From the NCBI GenBank assembly GCA_000242935.3, contig CP007053.1, positions 5,565,001 to 5,629,000 of the forward strand: DNA of 64,000 bases, written 5' to 3'. The position numbers and the translations under genes were made by a program. Positions 29,046 through 37,089 of the stretch are shown piece after piece. The DNA comes from Opitutaceae bacterium TAV5. Lineage in GTDB: Bacteria; Verrucomicrobiota; Verrucomicrobiia; Opitutales; Opitutaceae. The notes under the pieces are model-generated. The model saw only the letters and a program-made list of their open reading frames with translations. It had not been told where the DNA came from and searched no databases. Positions within the stretch are counted from its first letter, which is position 1; every line of letters begins with the position of its first letter.

Positions 29046-29963
29046 TTACAGGCCGAGCGCGGCGGCGACGCCGGTCGAGCAGGCGGCGAACGCCTGTTCG
29101 CGGCTCCAGCCGAGGAAGGCCTGCACGTTGTTGGCGGCGTGGTCCATCGTGAGGGCGGAGCCGGCGAAGTTTTCCTTGCCCGGCTCCCGGACGACGCCGT
29201 CGAGCCCGACTTCCGTGACGATGCGCCCGAGCGTGTAGCGGCCCGGGCCGGCGGCCGCGGCGGCCATGCAGTCGCTCGTGAAGAGCGCCTTGCCGGGAGG
29301 CTTGGCGCGCACGAAATTGCGGAGAACGGAAGGCGGCACATGGATGCCGTCGGGGATGAAGACCGCCGTCAGCTCGTCGCGCGCGAGGAGGCGCTGGATG
29401 ACGTTGTGGTGGCGATGGAGCTGCGCGGGCACGCCGTTGCCGAGGTGTGTGCACAGGGTGAGGCCGGCGGCGATGGCGTCGTCGATTTCCTCATCGCCGG
29501 CATTGGAATGGCCGATGGCGGTGCGTATCCGTTTTTCCGTGAGGCACGCGATGAACTCGGGCGAGCCGGGCCATTCGGGCGCGAGCGTGACGAGGCGGAT
29601 CTGTTCGCCCGAGGCCTCGTGGAGCCGGCGAAAGTCGGCCAGCTTCGGGGCCTTCATGACGGCGGGATTGTGCGCGCCGTGATAACCCGGTTCGGGCAAC
29701 AGCCACGGACCTTCGAGGTGATAACCGGCGACGATCCGCCGGGCGAGGTCGCTGCGCTGGCGGAGGCGTTCGATGTGTTCGAGGCGGGCGCACATCGCAT
29801 CGATGGAATCGGTGATCAGCGTGAGCAGAATCCGCCCGGTGCCGTGCGCGAGCAGGGCCTGCATGGCATGCTCCAGCGCAGCCGGCGTGAGGCCGTCCTG
29901 CTGGAAATCGACGCCGGCATAACCGTTGACCTGAAGATCAAAGAAGGGAACGGAAACGGACAT
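29046..29963 (-). CDS. nagA: N-acetylglucosamine-6-phosphate deacetylase
   Basis: 305 residues from the ATG at 29963 (MSVSVPFFDLQVNGYAGVDF). An ATG at 29993 adds 10 residues but touches its own GGAGG. It hydrolyses GlcNAc-6-P to GlcN-6-P and acetate in the cytosol. Amidohydrolase landmarks: DLQVNGYAGVDF, the metal-binding Glu in GYHLEGPW, IGHSNA, THLGNGVPAQLHRH and the catalytic Asp in TSDCMAA. It is shorter than typical NagA (about 380) because the N-terminal beta-sandwich is nearly absent. It lies downstream of nagB on the same strand, separated by the 29-bp inverted repeat. Confidence 0.85.
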   Translation of the reverse strand: MSVSVPFFDLQVNGYAGVDFQQDGLTPAALEHAMQALLAHGTGRILLTLITDSIDAMCARLEHIERLRQRSDLARRIVAGYHLEGPWLLPEPGYHGAHNPAVMKAPKLADFRRLHEASGEQIRLVTLAPEWPGSPEFIACLTEKRIRTAIGHSNAGDEEIDDAIAAGLTLCTHLGNGVPAQLHRHHNVIQRLLARDELTAVFIPDGIHVPPSVLRNFVRAKPPGKALFTSDCMAAAAAGPGRYTLGRIVTEVGLDGVVREPGKENFAGSALTMDHAANNVQAFLGWSREQAFAACSTGVAAALGL

Positions 29964-30020
29964 GGTGACGGGAAATGTTGGCGTATGGTTCATCCTCCGG
30001 TCCGCTTTCCGAACCGTGAG

Positions 30021-30135
30021 GTGAACCGCTAAAATACGCTGAAGAACGCTAAAATTGCCGGATCCCCTGTCGCCAGGCAGGGAAGAGGATGGAGTGATTT
30101 TTTTGGGCGTTCTTCAGCGTATTTTAGCGGTTCAC
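30021..30135. repeat. Perfect 29-bp inverted repeat between nagB and nagA
   Basis: The arm GTGAACCGCTAAAATACG-CTGAAGAACGC (30021-30049) is perfectly inverted at 30107-30135, with a 57-nt spacer. Each arm is made of degenerate direct units (CGCTAAAATA, CGCTGAAGAA, CGCTAAAA). In the nagB to nagA direction it would form a very stable hairpin in the transcript, and could attenuate nagA or protect the upstream mRNA. Same layout as 24653-24729. Confidence 0.85.
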
Positions 30136-30158
30136 ATCTTCTCCGGGTCTGACGGTGC

Positions 30159-30944
30159 TTACCGTTTCGGCAGCAGCGAGGCGGCGTCGGCGTCGATGAA
30201 GAGGTGGGCGCGGGGATGCTGGCGGAGCAGCGTGGCGGGGCAGGCGGTGCCGACCGGCGCGAACAGGGTGTCGCGCACGGCTTGCGCCTTGCGGACGGTG
30301 GGCACGATGCAGGCGAGCAGGCCGGCGTTGGCGAAAACCGGCAGCGTGAGGCTCAGCGCGTGCTTCGGCACGTCGGCCACGGTCGGGAAACAGCCGTCGT
30401 TGACCTGCTGCTGGCGGCAGACGGGATCGAGCTCCACGACCTTGACGCGCACAGGATCGTTGAAATCGGCGACCGGCGGATCGTTGAAGGCGATGTGCCC
30501 GTTTTCGCCGATGCCCATGCTGATGATGTCGATCGGCGCGGCGGCGAGAGCAGCGTCGTAACGGCGCGCCTCGGCGGCGATGTCGGCGGCCTCGGCCTGG
30601 AGCGGACTGAAGGAAGCCACCTCGACGTGATCGAGGAAGTGTTTTTTGAGGTAGTTGCGGAAACTCTGCTCGTGGTCGGCGGTGAGCCCCACGTAGTCGT
30701 CCATGTGGAAGACGTGGACCTTTTCCCAGACCTCGGGCGTCGCCCTGGCGAGCGGGATGAGCGCGGCGTAGTAGTCGTTCTGCGACGGGGCGCAGGCCAT
30801 GATGATGCGGGCCGAGCCCTTGGTGGCGACGACGCGTGCGATCTCGTCCTGCACGAGCCGGGCGGCGGCCTCGCCCATGGCGCGGCGGTCGGGGAAAATG
30901 GCCGTGACCGGCCGGGAAGGAAGGGTGGTGACGATGTCGGACAT
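30159..30944 (-). CDS. nagB: Glucosamine-6-phosphate deaminase family protein
   Basis: 261 residues from the ATG at 30944 (MSDIVTTLPSRP); the frame runs to 30980. It should convert GlcN-6-P to fructose-6-P and ammonia. Family motifs: PSQNDYYAAL, FHMDDYVGL, SFRNYLKKHF and the active-site loop GIGENGHIAFNDPP. Note that E. coli NagB has D-G-H...E at the loop (Asp141, His143, Glu148). Here the Asp is Asn and the Glu is Asp, so this is a divergent subgroup of the NagB/6-phosphogluconolactonase superfamily. Linkage to nagA still supports amino-sugar use. An operator-like palindrome lies just upstream (30962-30979). Confidence 0.8.
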   Translation of the reverse strand: MSDIVTTLPSRPVTAIFPDRRAMGEAAARLVQDEIARVVATKGSARIIMACAPSQNDYYAALIPLARATPEVWEKVHVFHMDDYVGLTADHEQSFRNYLKKHFLDHVEVASFSPLQAEAADIAAEARRYDAALAAAPIDIISMGIGENGHIAFNDPPVADFNDPVRVKVVELDPVCRQQQVNDGCFPTVADVPKHALSLTLPVFANAGLLACIVPTVRKAQAVRDTLFAPVGTACPATLLRQHPRAHLFIDADAASLLPKR

Positions 30945-30961
30945 GATGTTTGACGGAAGAA

Positions 30962-30979
30962 TGATGTTACGTGACATCA
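30962..30979. promoter_or_regulatory. Operator-like palindrome upstream of nagB
   Basis: TGATGTTACGTGACATCA is an 18-bp palindrome with one mismatched pair, centred 27 nt upstream of the nagB start and about 230 nt before the GntR start. Its size and placement suit a dimeric repressor. It differs from the TGTATACA sites, so a separate regulator is likely. Confidence 0.5.
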
Positions 30980-31198
30980 AATTCGGGATATTGTCAACGT
31001 GCGAACGCGATCACGCGTGTTTGCGGGTGGGATTCAGTGCCCCTCGTCGCAAAAACCTCTCCGGGTCGACCGATGAAAGACCGGAGTTCCATCCGTCATA
31101 ATGGCAGGACGACGATGGCACAGGCGTTTCACGCAATGACACGCACAGTGGATTTCCAGTTGTCATGCGAAGGGTGGCGACTTACCGCTCTCCCAATC

Positions 31199-31906
31199 AT
31201 GGATGAATCGGCAAGTGATGTCGCTTTTGTGGAATTGCGCAGACGGGTTCTTGACGGCCAATACCCACCGGGAGCGTTTCTCTCGAACCAGGGTCTGGCT
31301 GGAGAACTCAATCTCAGCCGCACCCCTGTGCGCGATGCCTTGCGAAGACTTGAGGCGGAAGGACTCGTCACCATCGCCCCGCGTTCGGGAGCCACGGTCC
31401 GCGAGTTCTCCCCGGACGAAATCATCGATCTCTATATGCTCCGCTCGTCTCTGGAGCCCAACATCGCTGCCGTCGCTGCGGAGCGGCGCTCCTCGGCGGA
31501 TCTTGCCGCCATGCGCGCGCGCAACGAACGCCTGCAGCAGCTTTTTGCGAAACACGGCGATGAAAATCCCGAGGATGTCAATGTCCGCCGCCAGTTGGCT
31601 GATCTGGATTACCAGTTTCACAAGGCGCTCGTGCAAGGGGCTCACAGCCGGGTGCTTTCCGACGAATACAGCCGCCTGCAAGTCTGGCTGACTCTTTTCA
31701 GGCAGAGTCCGCCGCGCGGCCTCCGGTTTCCTTCCCAGTTTTTCCAGAAGCCGAAAAAAGTGGTCGCCGATCATGAGGCGATCGTTGCAGCCATAGAAAA
31801 ACGCGACTCCGCGAAGGCGCGGCAGGCCATGGAGAATCACCTGGCCGGTCTGAGCCGGGCTGCGAACGAATGGCTGCACAGCGTTGCTGTGGCCGAGCCA
31901 GCATAA
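31199..31906 (+). CDS. GntR-family regulator (FadR/FCD subgroup)
   Basis: 235 residues from the ATG at 31199, which leaves about 10 residues before the winged helix; the frame is open to 30971 with another ATG at 31114. DNA-binding region: VELRRRVLDGQYPPGAFLSN, LAGELNLSRTPVRDALRRLE, EGLVTIAPRSGATVREF. The C-terminal all-helical FCD sensor has the metal/ligand pattern DLDYQFHKALV and, later, DHEAIVAAIEKRD. It directly precedes the Gfo/Idh, SDR, aldolase and reductase genes. It is the best candidate to bind the four TGTATACA palindromes at 32000, 34797, 35157 and 43584, a core typical of this family. Confidence 0.88.
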   Translation: MDESASDVAFVELRRRVLDGQYPPGAFLSNQGLAGELNLSRTPVRDALRRLEAEGLVTIAPRSGATVREFSPDEIIDLYMLRSSLEPNIAAVAAERRSSADLAAMRARNERLQQLFAKHGDENPEDVNVRRQLADLDYQFHKALVQGAHSRVLSDEYSRLQVWLTLFRQSPPRGLRFPSQFFQKPKKVVADHEAIVAAIEKRDSAKARQAMENHLAGLSRAANEWLHSVAVAEPA

Positions 31907-31999
31907 CCAGCCAACAGGGCGGGAGGGAGCAACTTCTGTCTGCCTTCCGGTTGACGCTCCGGTCCGCCGATTTCCTTTTTGAAAAATTTTTGTTGCCCT

Positions 32000-32014
32000 C
32001 ATATGTATGCATGT
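32000..32014 (-). promoter_or_regulatory. GntR-type operator candidate upstream of the Gfo/Idh gene
   Basis: CATATGTATGCATGT matches the inverse of ATGTGTATACATATG (34797, 43584) at 12 of 15 positions and shares a further CTC flank with the site at 43584. It lies 52 nt upstream of the start at 32067. Confidence 0.55.
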
Positions 32015-32066
32015 GGATTCGTCTGGATGATCCGCTTGGTCTAGCGGACGTTTTTTTGCATTTTCA

Positions 32067-33059
32067 ATGAGCTCTTCCTCTCTCCGCCTTGCCATGCTCG
32101 GGATGATTCCGGGCAACGGGCATCCGTATTCCTGGTCGGCCATCGTCAACGGCTACAATGCCGATGCGATGCGGTGTTGTCCCTATCCCGTCATTCAGGA
32201 ATACCTCTCGCGTGAGCCGGCCGGCTCGGTCGGGATCGAGGATGCGAGGGTCACGCATGTGTGGACGGACAACCCGGCGGAGGCAGCGTCCGTGGCACAG
32301 GCCGCCCGCATCCCGAACGTTGTGACAAGGCCGGAGGACGTCATCGGGCAGGTCGATGCCGTGCTTGTCGCGGTTGACGACGGTGACGATCACGTGTGGC
32401 GGGTGCATCCGTTTGTGGAGGCGGGGATCCCGGTTTTCGTCGACAAGCCGCTGGCCACAAATTTCGCCGATTTGTCCCGGTTCGACGCTTGGGCAAGACA
32501 GGGGGCGCGCCTCACTTCGTCGAGTGGTCTGCGCTACGCGCCGGAGATCGCGGAGGCCGGATCGGATACTGCCCGCGAAGCACTGGGCGAACTGCGCTGG
32601 ATCACCAGCGTGACCTGCAAGACCTGGGAGCGCTACGGCATCCACGCGCTCGAAGCGGTCGAACCGCTGCTGGGACCGGGCTTCCTCGACGTGAGCCTGC
32701 GCGCACAGGACGACCGCCAGATCGCCACCCTGACGCATCGTTCCCGTGTGCCGGTGACCCTGTCCATTCTCGGCGATGCCTACGGCAGCTTTGGCACGGT
32801 CAATTTGTTCGGAACAAAAACGTCGCGAACGATTCGCCTGGCCGACACCTACCGTGCGTTTCGCGGCCAGTTGCTGGCGTTCATCGATTACGTGCGCACC
32901 GGCCGTCCGCCCGTGCCTTACGAGGAAACGAGGGAACTGATGCTCGTCCTCCTCGCCGGCATCCGGAGCAGGGAATCGGGCGGCATCCCGGTGCCTGTCT
33001 CCGCCATGGCGGATGAACTGGCCGAAACTGAAACGCCGCAGGTCCCCGCGTCCCGGTAA
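32067..33059 (+). CDS. Gfo/Idh/MocA family oxidoreductase
   Basis: 330 residues, ATG at 32067. NAD(P)-dependent sugar dehydrogenase or dehydratase family. The N-terminal Rossmann fold is atypical (LAMLGMIPGNGHPYSWSAI in place of GxGxxG). The conserved DKP motif (PVFVDKPLATNFADL) supplies the catalytic Lys, and the C-terminal half is the alpha/beta substrate domain. It is the first gene after the GntR regulator and 12 nt before the SDR gene, so the two form an operon. Substrate unknown; the context suggests a sugar acid or 6-deoxysugar. Confidence 0.85.
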   Translation: MSSSSLRLAMLGMIPGNGHPYSWSAIVNGYNADAMRCCPYPVIQEYLSREPAGSVGIEDARVTHVWTDNPAEAASVAQAARIPNVVTRPEDVIGQVDAVLVAVDDGDDHVWRVHPFVEAGIPVFVDKPLATNFADLSRFDAWARQGARLTSSSGLRYAPEIAEAGSDTAREALGELRWITSVTCKTWERYGIHALEAVEPLLGPGFLDVSLRAQDDRQIATLTHRSRVPVTLSILGDAYGSFGTVNLFGTKTSRTIRLADTYRAFRGQLLAFIDYVRTGRPPVPYEETRELMLVLLAGIRSRESGGIPVPVSAMADELAETETPQVPASR

Positions 33060-33071
33060 TTTTCCGACACC

Positions 33072-33857
33072 ATGCCGACCATTCTCGACCGATTCAGCCT
33101 CAAGGGAAAAGTGATCCTGCTCACCGGCGGGAGCGGCCTTTACGGGCGCGGGCTTGCCGCCGATCTGGCGGAAGCCGGCGCCGAACTGGTCATCGCATCG
33201 CGCAACAAGGAAGCCTGCGAAAAAGTCGCCGCCGAGGAGCAGGCACGAGGATATCGGGCTTGCGCCGCCCGGCTGGACCAGGGCGACGAATCATCCGTCA
33301 TCGCCTTGCGCGACGGGATACTCGACCGTTTCGGGTGTGTGGACGGGGTGGTCAACAATTCCGCCGCCCGCCCGATGGTCGGACCGGAGGAGCGCGCTTC
33401 GGAACAATTCGCCGAGTCCATGCGCGTCAATGCCACCGGGCTCTACCTGATGCATCGTTATTTTGGCGACGTCATGGCCAGGTCCGGATCGGGAAGCATC
33501 GTCAACATCGGTTCGATCCAGGGACATGTCGGCCCGTCGCTCTCGCTCTACGAGGGACTCTCCATGCCGCCCCCGCCCCCTGATTATTTTTTCCACAAGG
33601 GCGGCATGCTCAACCTTGCGCGGTATTATGCGGGCGTGCTGGGGCCGCGCGGCGTCCGTGTCAATTGCGTGTCACCCGGCGGATTCCAGGCAGCGCAAGC
33701 GCCCGGGTTTGTCCGACGCTATGCCGCGCAGACGATGCTGGGCCGCATGGGCAACAGGACCGATCTGGGCGGCGCCGTGGTCTTCCTGCTCAGCGACGCT
33801 TCCTCCTACATCACCGGGACCAGCCTCGCGGTGGACGGCGGCTATCTGGCGAAGTGA
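33072..33857 (+). CDS. Short-chain dehydrogenase/reductase
   Basis: 261 residues, ATG at 33072. Cofactor loop LTGGSGLYGRGLA, NNSAARP, catalytic Ser in VNIGSIQG, and a YxxxK dyad in PDYFFHKGGMLNLARYY, preceded by an unusual proline run (MPPPPPDY). C-terminus YITGTSLAVDGGYLAK as in gluconate 5-dehydrogenase-like SDRs. Second gene of the oxidoreductase operon, convergent with the HpcH/HpaI aldolase. Probably oxidises or reduces a sugar-acid hydroxyl. Confidence 0.88.
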   Translation: MPTILDRFSLKGKVILLTGGSGLYGRGLAADLAEAGAELVIASRNKEACEKVAAEEQARGYRACAARLDQGDESSVIALRDGILDRFGCVDGVVNNSAARPMVGPEERASEQFAESMRVNATGLYLMHRYFGDVMARSGSGSIVNIGSIQGHVGPSLSLYEGLSMPPPPPDYFFHKGGMLNLARYYAGVLGPRGVRVNCVSPGGFQAAQAPGFVRRYAAQTMLGRMGNRTDLGGAVVFLLSDASSYITGTSLAVDGGYLAK

Positions 33858-33873
33858 GGCGGCGCGGAGGACC

Positions 33874-33897
33874 GTAGCTGCCGAAGTGAGTCGGCAG
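33874..33897 (+). repeat. REP-like hairpin headed by GTAG
   Basis: GTAG, then CTGCCGA-AGTGAG-TCGGCAG. A single copy in the convergent gap between the SDR and aldolase genes. Same family as 44541, 45610, 46815 and 59716. Confidence 0.75.
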
Positions 33898-33907
33898 GCT
33901 GGGGCCA

Positions 33908-34711
33908 TCATCCCTTCGCGTAGAGTTGCACCTGCATCGAGGGAGCGCTCTCGAAGCTGGCCAGCTGATCGCGCACATAGTTGTGCAGGCCGATCACATC
34001 GGCGCCGATGCCGAAAACGCGGTACCCCTCTGCCTCGAGTTCCGCGCGCGGTGCGGGGAGGCCGGCAAGCGCAGCCCATTTGCCATGCTTCACCGCGGCG
34101 GCGGCGATTCGTTTGCGGGCGGCGACCACTTCCGGAGCCTGCATCTCTCCGGGCTTGCCGACAAGGTGTGAAAAATCGCCCGCGCCAAAAAGCAAAAGAT
34201 CGAAACCGGGCACCGCCGCGATGGCCTCCACGTTTTCCAGTGCCTCGGGTGATTCGATCTGGAGCACAACAAACCGTTCGCGATTGGAATGGTCGAGATA
34301 GTCCGGGAGCAACACCTGGCAGAAACGACCGTCGATGTTGCCGCCATCGAGCGCCCGGCGCCCCACGGGGCGGAAGCGCGTCCACGCCACGATCTGCCGC
34401 GCTTCGTCCGCCGTGGTCACGTGGGGCACCATGATGCCGGTGGCGTCGGCCTCGAAAGGCTTCACGTAGTCGCTGTAGCTTCCCCTGGCCACGCGCACCA
34501 TTGTATCCATATTGTGGATTCTGGCGGCGCGGATCTGGTTGGCGAGGTTGAGCCAGTCGTTGGGCACGTGCTCGTTGCAGAGCCAGAGCGTGCTGGCTCC
34601 CGCCACGCCGGCCACCTCGACGATCGCCGGATCGGTCAGGTTGAGTTTGAAGAGCGTGGTGGATTGCCCCGACCGCAAGGCGGAGAGCAGGCGGCTTGAT
34701 CTGAGTTTCAT
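33908..34711 (-). CDS. HpcH/HpaI family aldolase (2-keto-3-deoxy sugar acid aldolase)
   Basis: 267 residues, ATG at 34711. Class II, metal-dependent pyruvate aldolase: CNEHVPND carries the catalytic His, VRVARGSYSDYVKPFEADAT a conserved Arg region, and QIESPEALENV and LLLFGAGDFSHL the Glu and Asp metal ligands. Relatives cleave 2-keto-3-deoxy-L-rhamnonate or 4-hydroxy-2-oxoheptanedioate to pyruvate and an aldehyde. Together with the nearby dehydrogenases and FAH hydrolase this fits a non-phosphorylative sugar-acid route. A TGTATACA palindrome lies 86 nt upstream. Confidence 0.87.
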   Translation of the reverse strand: MKLRSSRLLSALRSGQSTTLFKLNLTDPAIVEVAGVAGASTLWLCNEHVPNDWLNLANQIRAARIHNMDTMVRVARGSYSDYVKPFEADATGIMVPHVTTADEARQIVAWTRFRPVGRRALDGGNIDGRFCQVLLPDYLDHSNRERFVVLQIESPEALENVEAIAAVPGFDLLLFGAGDFSHLVGKPGEMQAPEVVAARKRIAAAAVKHGKWAALAGLPAPRAELEAEGYRVFGIGADVIGLHNYVRDQLASFESAPSMQVQLYAKG

Positions 34712-34796
34712 AAGATATTATTTATGATATTTTTGAGAAATATTTATTATTCATTGGAATAAACGGGAAATCAGGCTTGATGTCCGGCATGGGTTT

Positions 34797-34811
34797 ATGT
34801 GTATACATATG
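34797..34811 (+). promoter_or_regulatory. GntR-type operator candidate upstream of the aldolase
   Basis: ATGTGTATACATATG with central palindrome TGTATACA; identical over all 15 nt to the site at 43584. It is located 86 nt before the aldolase start on the minus strand, next to an AT-rich stretch (34712-34760) that could hold the promoter. Confidence 0.65.
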
Positions 34812-35156
34812 TCGTCATGGCGAGATTTTTCTCGATTTCCATCTGATCTTTTGACCCACCCGCAACCCCGTACCCGCCAACATACCAACCATTCCTCGCG
34901 ACTGCCGACGCATGCCGGCTCTCTCTCCGAGGACCCGTGTTCTGACGAACACGGCAACGCAACCCGCGATTCCCGCCGATGCCTCCTCCCCGGTCTTTCT
35001 TCCTGCTGATTGCCCTGCTCCGGATTGTGCCTCGTCTGGCCGCCACGGACGCGCAACGAAGAGTTGCGCCCCCGCTTACCGCAGCGCCGGAAAAGCCCGG
35101 CGCCAAGTCTTGAGGAAATTCAGCAGGAAAGGTGAATCTGGCACGATTACTGCATT
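34812..35156. other. Long divergent intergenic region without a gene
   Basis: The gap between the aldolase (34711) and the aldo/keto reductase (35242) is 530 bp. Apart from the two operator candidates at its edges, nothing convincing is seen; open frames here have no family features. Confidence 0.5.
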
Positions 35157-35171
35157 CGCATGTATACACGT
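35157..35171 (-). promoter_or_regulatory. GntR-type operator candidate upstream of the aldo/keto reductase
   Basis: CGCATGTATACACGT contains TGTATACAC, identical to the inverse of the core of the other sites (12 of 15 overall). 71 nt upstream of the start at 35242. Confidence 0.6.
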
Positions 35172-35241
35172 ATCGACATGATCTCTGTGCTCAAAATTTT
35201 ACAGCTCCGGTAACCCACCTCCTTTTGCGTTTTTACCACCG

Positions 35242-36237
35242 ATGCCTTCTCTTGTATCCGCCAATCCTGCCATTGATTCTCCCGCCCCGGCCCGCGGCTT
35301 GCCTCGCAGCCCGGAGCGTGAGCCGGAAGGCTGCGCAGGGACGTTGTCACGCATGACACTGGGCACGGTGCAATTTGGCTTGCCCTACGGAGTCGCCAAC
35401 AGCACGGGCTGCCCCTCCTTCGATTCCATCTGCGCTCTGTTGCGCCGGGCTCATGAAGGCGGCATCAATGTATTGGATACAGCCGCCTGTTATGGCGAGA
35501 GCGAGCAGGTTCTGGGCCGTGCTCTTGCGATCACAGGGCTTCGTGATGCGTTTCATGTCGTGACGAAAGTGGAGCCGCTTTCTCCCGGACTCTCCTCCGC
35601 TGAAGCGGCCCGCCGGATCGAGGCCAGCGTCACGCGATCACTTGCGCATCTTGGCCTGGAGCGTCTCGAAATCTGCCTTTTTCACCGCGAACACAACATC
35701 TCCTATGCGGACGAGTTGATCGCCCTCCGCGACCGTGGTTTGATCGGCGCGGGGGGCGTATCACTCGTGAATCCTGAATTTGCGAAAAAAGCCCTTGCAC
35801 TGCCCGAGCTCACGGTCTGGCAGGTGCCTTCCAACCTGCTCGACCGTCGCTACACGCACTCCGGCCTGCTGGCGTCGGCGAAACGGCAGGGCACGACAAT
35901 TTTTGCCCGCAGTGTTTACCTGCAGGGATTGCTCCTGATGACGGACGAAGCCACTCCGGATGCCCTGCGCGAAGTGGAGCAACCGCGGCGACGGCTTCGC
36001 GAAATCGCCCGGGCCTTTGACCTGCCTCTCGCCGAGTTCGCGGTGCGGGCGATGCTCAGCCGTGATGACCTGGATTCGGTCCTGGTGGGGGTCGAGACCG
36101 TGCCGCAGCTCGAGCAGAATCTGGCTCATTTTCGCAAGGGCCCGCTCCCGCAGCCAGTCCTCGCCGCGCTCGAAGCCTTCGAGCCTGCAGTTTCGGACAT
36201 TTTGGTGAACCCGACCCTTTGGCCTCAAAATAAATAA
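35242..36237 (+). CDS. Aldo/keto reductase
   Basis: 331 residues from the ATG at 35242; the conserved domain starts only at MTLGTVQFGLPYG (ATG at 35353), so the shorter form of 294 is possible. NADPH-dependent TIM barrel. The tetrad is visible: Asp and Tyr in NVLDTAACYGESE, Lys in HVVTKVEP, His in LFHREHN. The C-terminal SVLVGVETVPQLEQNL is a typical cofactor helix. Likely a sugar or sugar-lactone dehydrogenase of the same regulon (operator candidate at 35157). The PEP-CTERM gene follows after 41 nt. Confidence 0.87.
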   Translation: MPSLVSANPAIDSPAPARGLPRSPEREPEGCAGTLSRMTLGTVQFGLPYGVANSTGCPSFDSICALLRRAHEGGINVLDTAACYGESEQVLGRALAITGLRDAFHVVTKVEPLSPGLSSAEAARRIEASVTRSLAHLGLERLEICLFHREHNISYADELIALRDRGLIGAGGVSLVNPEFAKKALALPELTVWQVPSNLLDRRYTHSGLLASAKRQGTTIFARSVYLQGLLLMTDEATPDALREVEQPRRRLREIARAFDLPLAEFAVRAMLSRDDLDSVLVGVETVPQLEQNLAHFRKGPLPQPVLAALEAFEPAVSDILVNPTLWPQNK

Positions 36238-36278
36238 ACAAGAGCCTGTAAGCTCCCCGATATTTTTGTCTCAACACA

Positions 36279-37028
36279 ATGAAAACCAATAAAATGCACA
36301 AAACGATCAAAGCGGCGCTGATTGCCGCCGGCGCCTTGTCCTGCTTCCCGGTCGCGCAGGCCGATGTCCTCGCCACCTACAACTTCACCGGCACGACCGG
36401 GCTTGAAGCCTCCGCGTCGGCCAGTTTTTCGGCCGATTTCGTGACGGTGAGCGATATCACCCGCGGCACGAACTTCGGCGCGCCGGGCTCATCATCGGAT
36501 TTCACCTCGAATGGCATGGCGTTTGCGCCGGGTCTCGCCATGGGAAATGCGCTTTTTCGAGCCAATTATACAATTGGCACGGCCGTCGAATACGACGCCT
36601 ATTTCGAGTTCAGCCTGACGGTGGATGCAGGCTATGAGCTCGACGTCGCCAGCATCACCTTCGGGGCGAGACGGGCGAGCAACAACACCGGTCCGAACAA
36701 TCTGGCCATTCGCTCCAGTCTGGATGGTTTTGCCTCCAACCTGGCTTCCCAGGCCATCGCCGGCACTGCGGCGGACCCGACCGGGGTCGTCTTCAATCTG
36801 GGTGAAACCGTCCAAAGCGTGACGGGAACCATCATCTTCCGCATCTACGGCTATGGGCGCAATGCGTCGAACGCCAGCTACGGGCTCCTGACCATCGGCA
36901 ACGACAGCTCCGCTCCCTTCACCATCAATGGCTCGGTGACGTCGGCAATTCCCGAGCCGGGCACCATCGCGCTCGGTCTGGGCGCGGTGGCGGTCGGGGT
37001 CGCGGCCATCCGTCGTCGCCATCGTTGA
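36279..37028 (+). CDS. PEP-CTERM secreted protein
   Basis: 249 residues; signal peptide MKTNKMHKTIKAALIAAGAL, cleavage near AQA-DV. The body is a beta-rich jelly-roll-like domain (EYDAYFEFSLTVDAGYELDV, then ASITFGARRAS). C-terminus AIPEPGTIALGLGAVAVGVA plus AIRRRHR is the exosortase signal. It sits between the aldo/keto reductase and the sialidase operon, all on the plus strand, so it may be a surface protein co-expressed with glycan use. Ligand unknown. Confidence 0.87.
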   Translation: MKTNKMHKTIKAALIAAGALSCFPVAQADVLATYNFTGTTGLEASASASFSADFVTVSDITRGTNFGAPGSSSDFTSNGMAFAPGLAMGNALFRANYTIGTAVEYDAYFEFSLTVDAGYELDVASITFGARRASNNTGPNNLAIRSSLDGFASNLASQAIAGTAADPTGVVFNLGETVQSVTGTIIFRIYGYGRNASNASYGLLTIGNDSSAPFTINGSVTSAIPEPGTIALGLGAVAVGVAAIRRRHR

Positions 37029-37089
37029 TATTGCCCGGCCCCTGACGCGCGACCGTGTTCAGTCCGCACCACTTTTCCCTACTTCCGAA

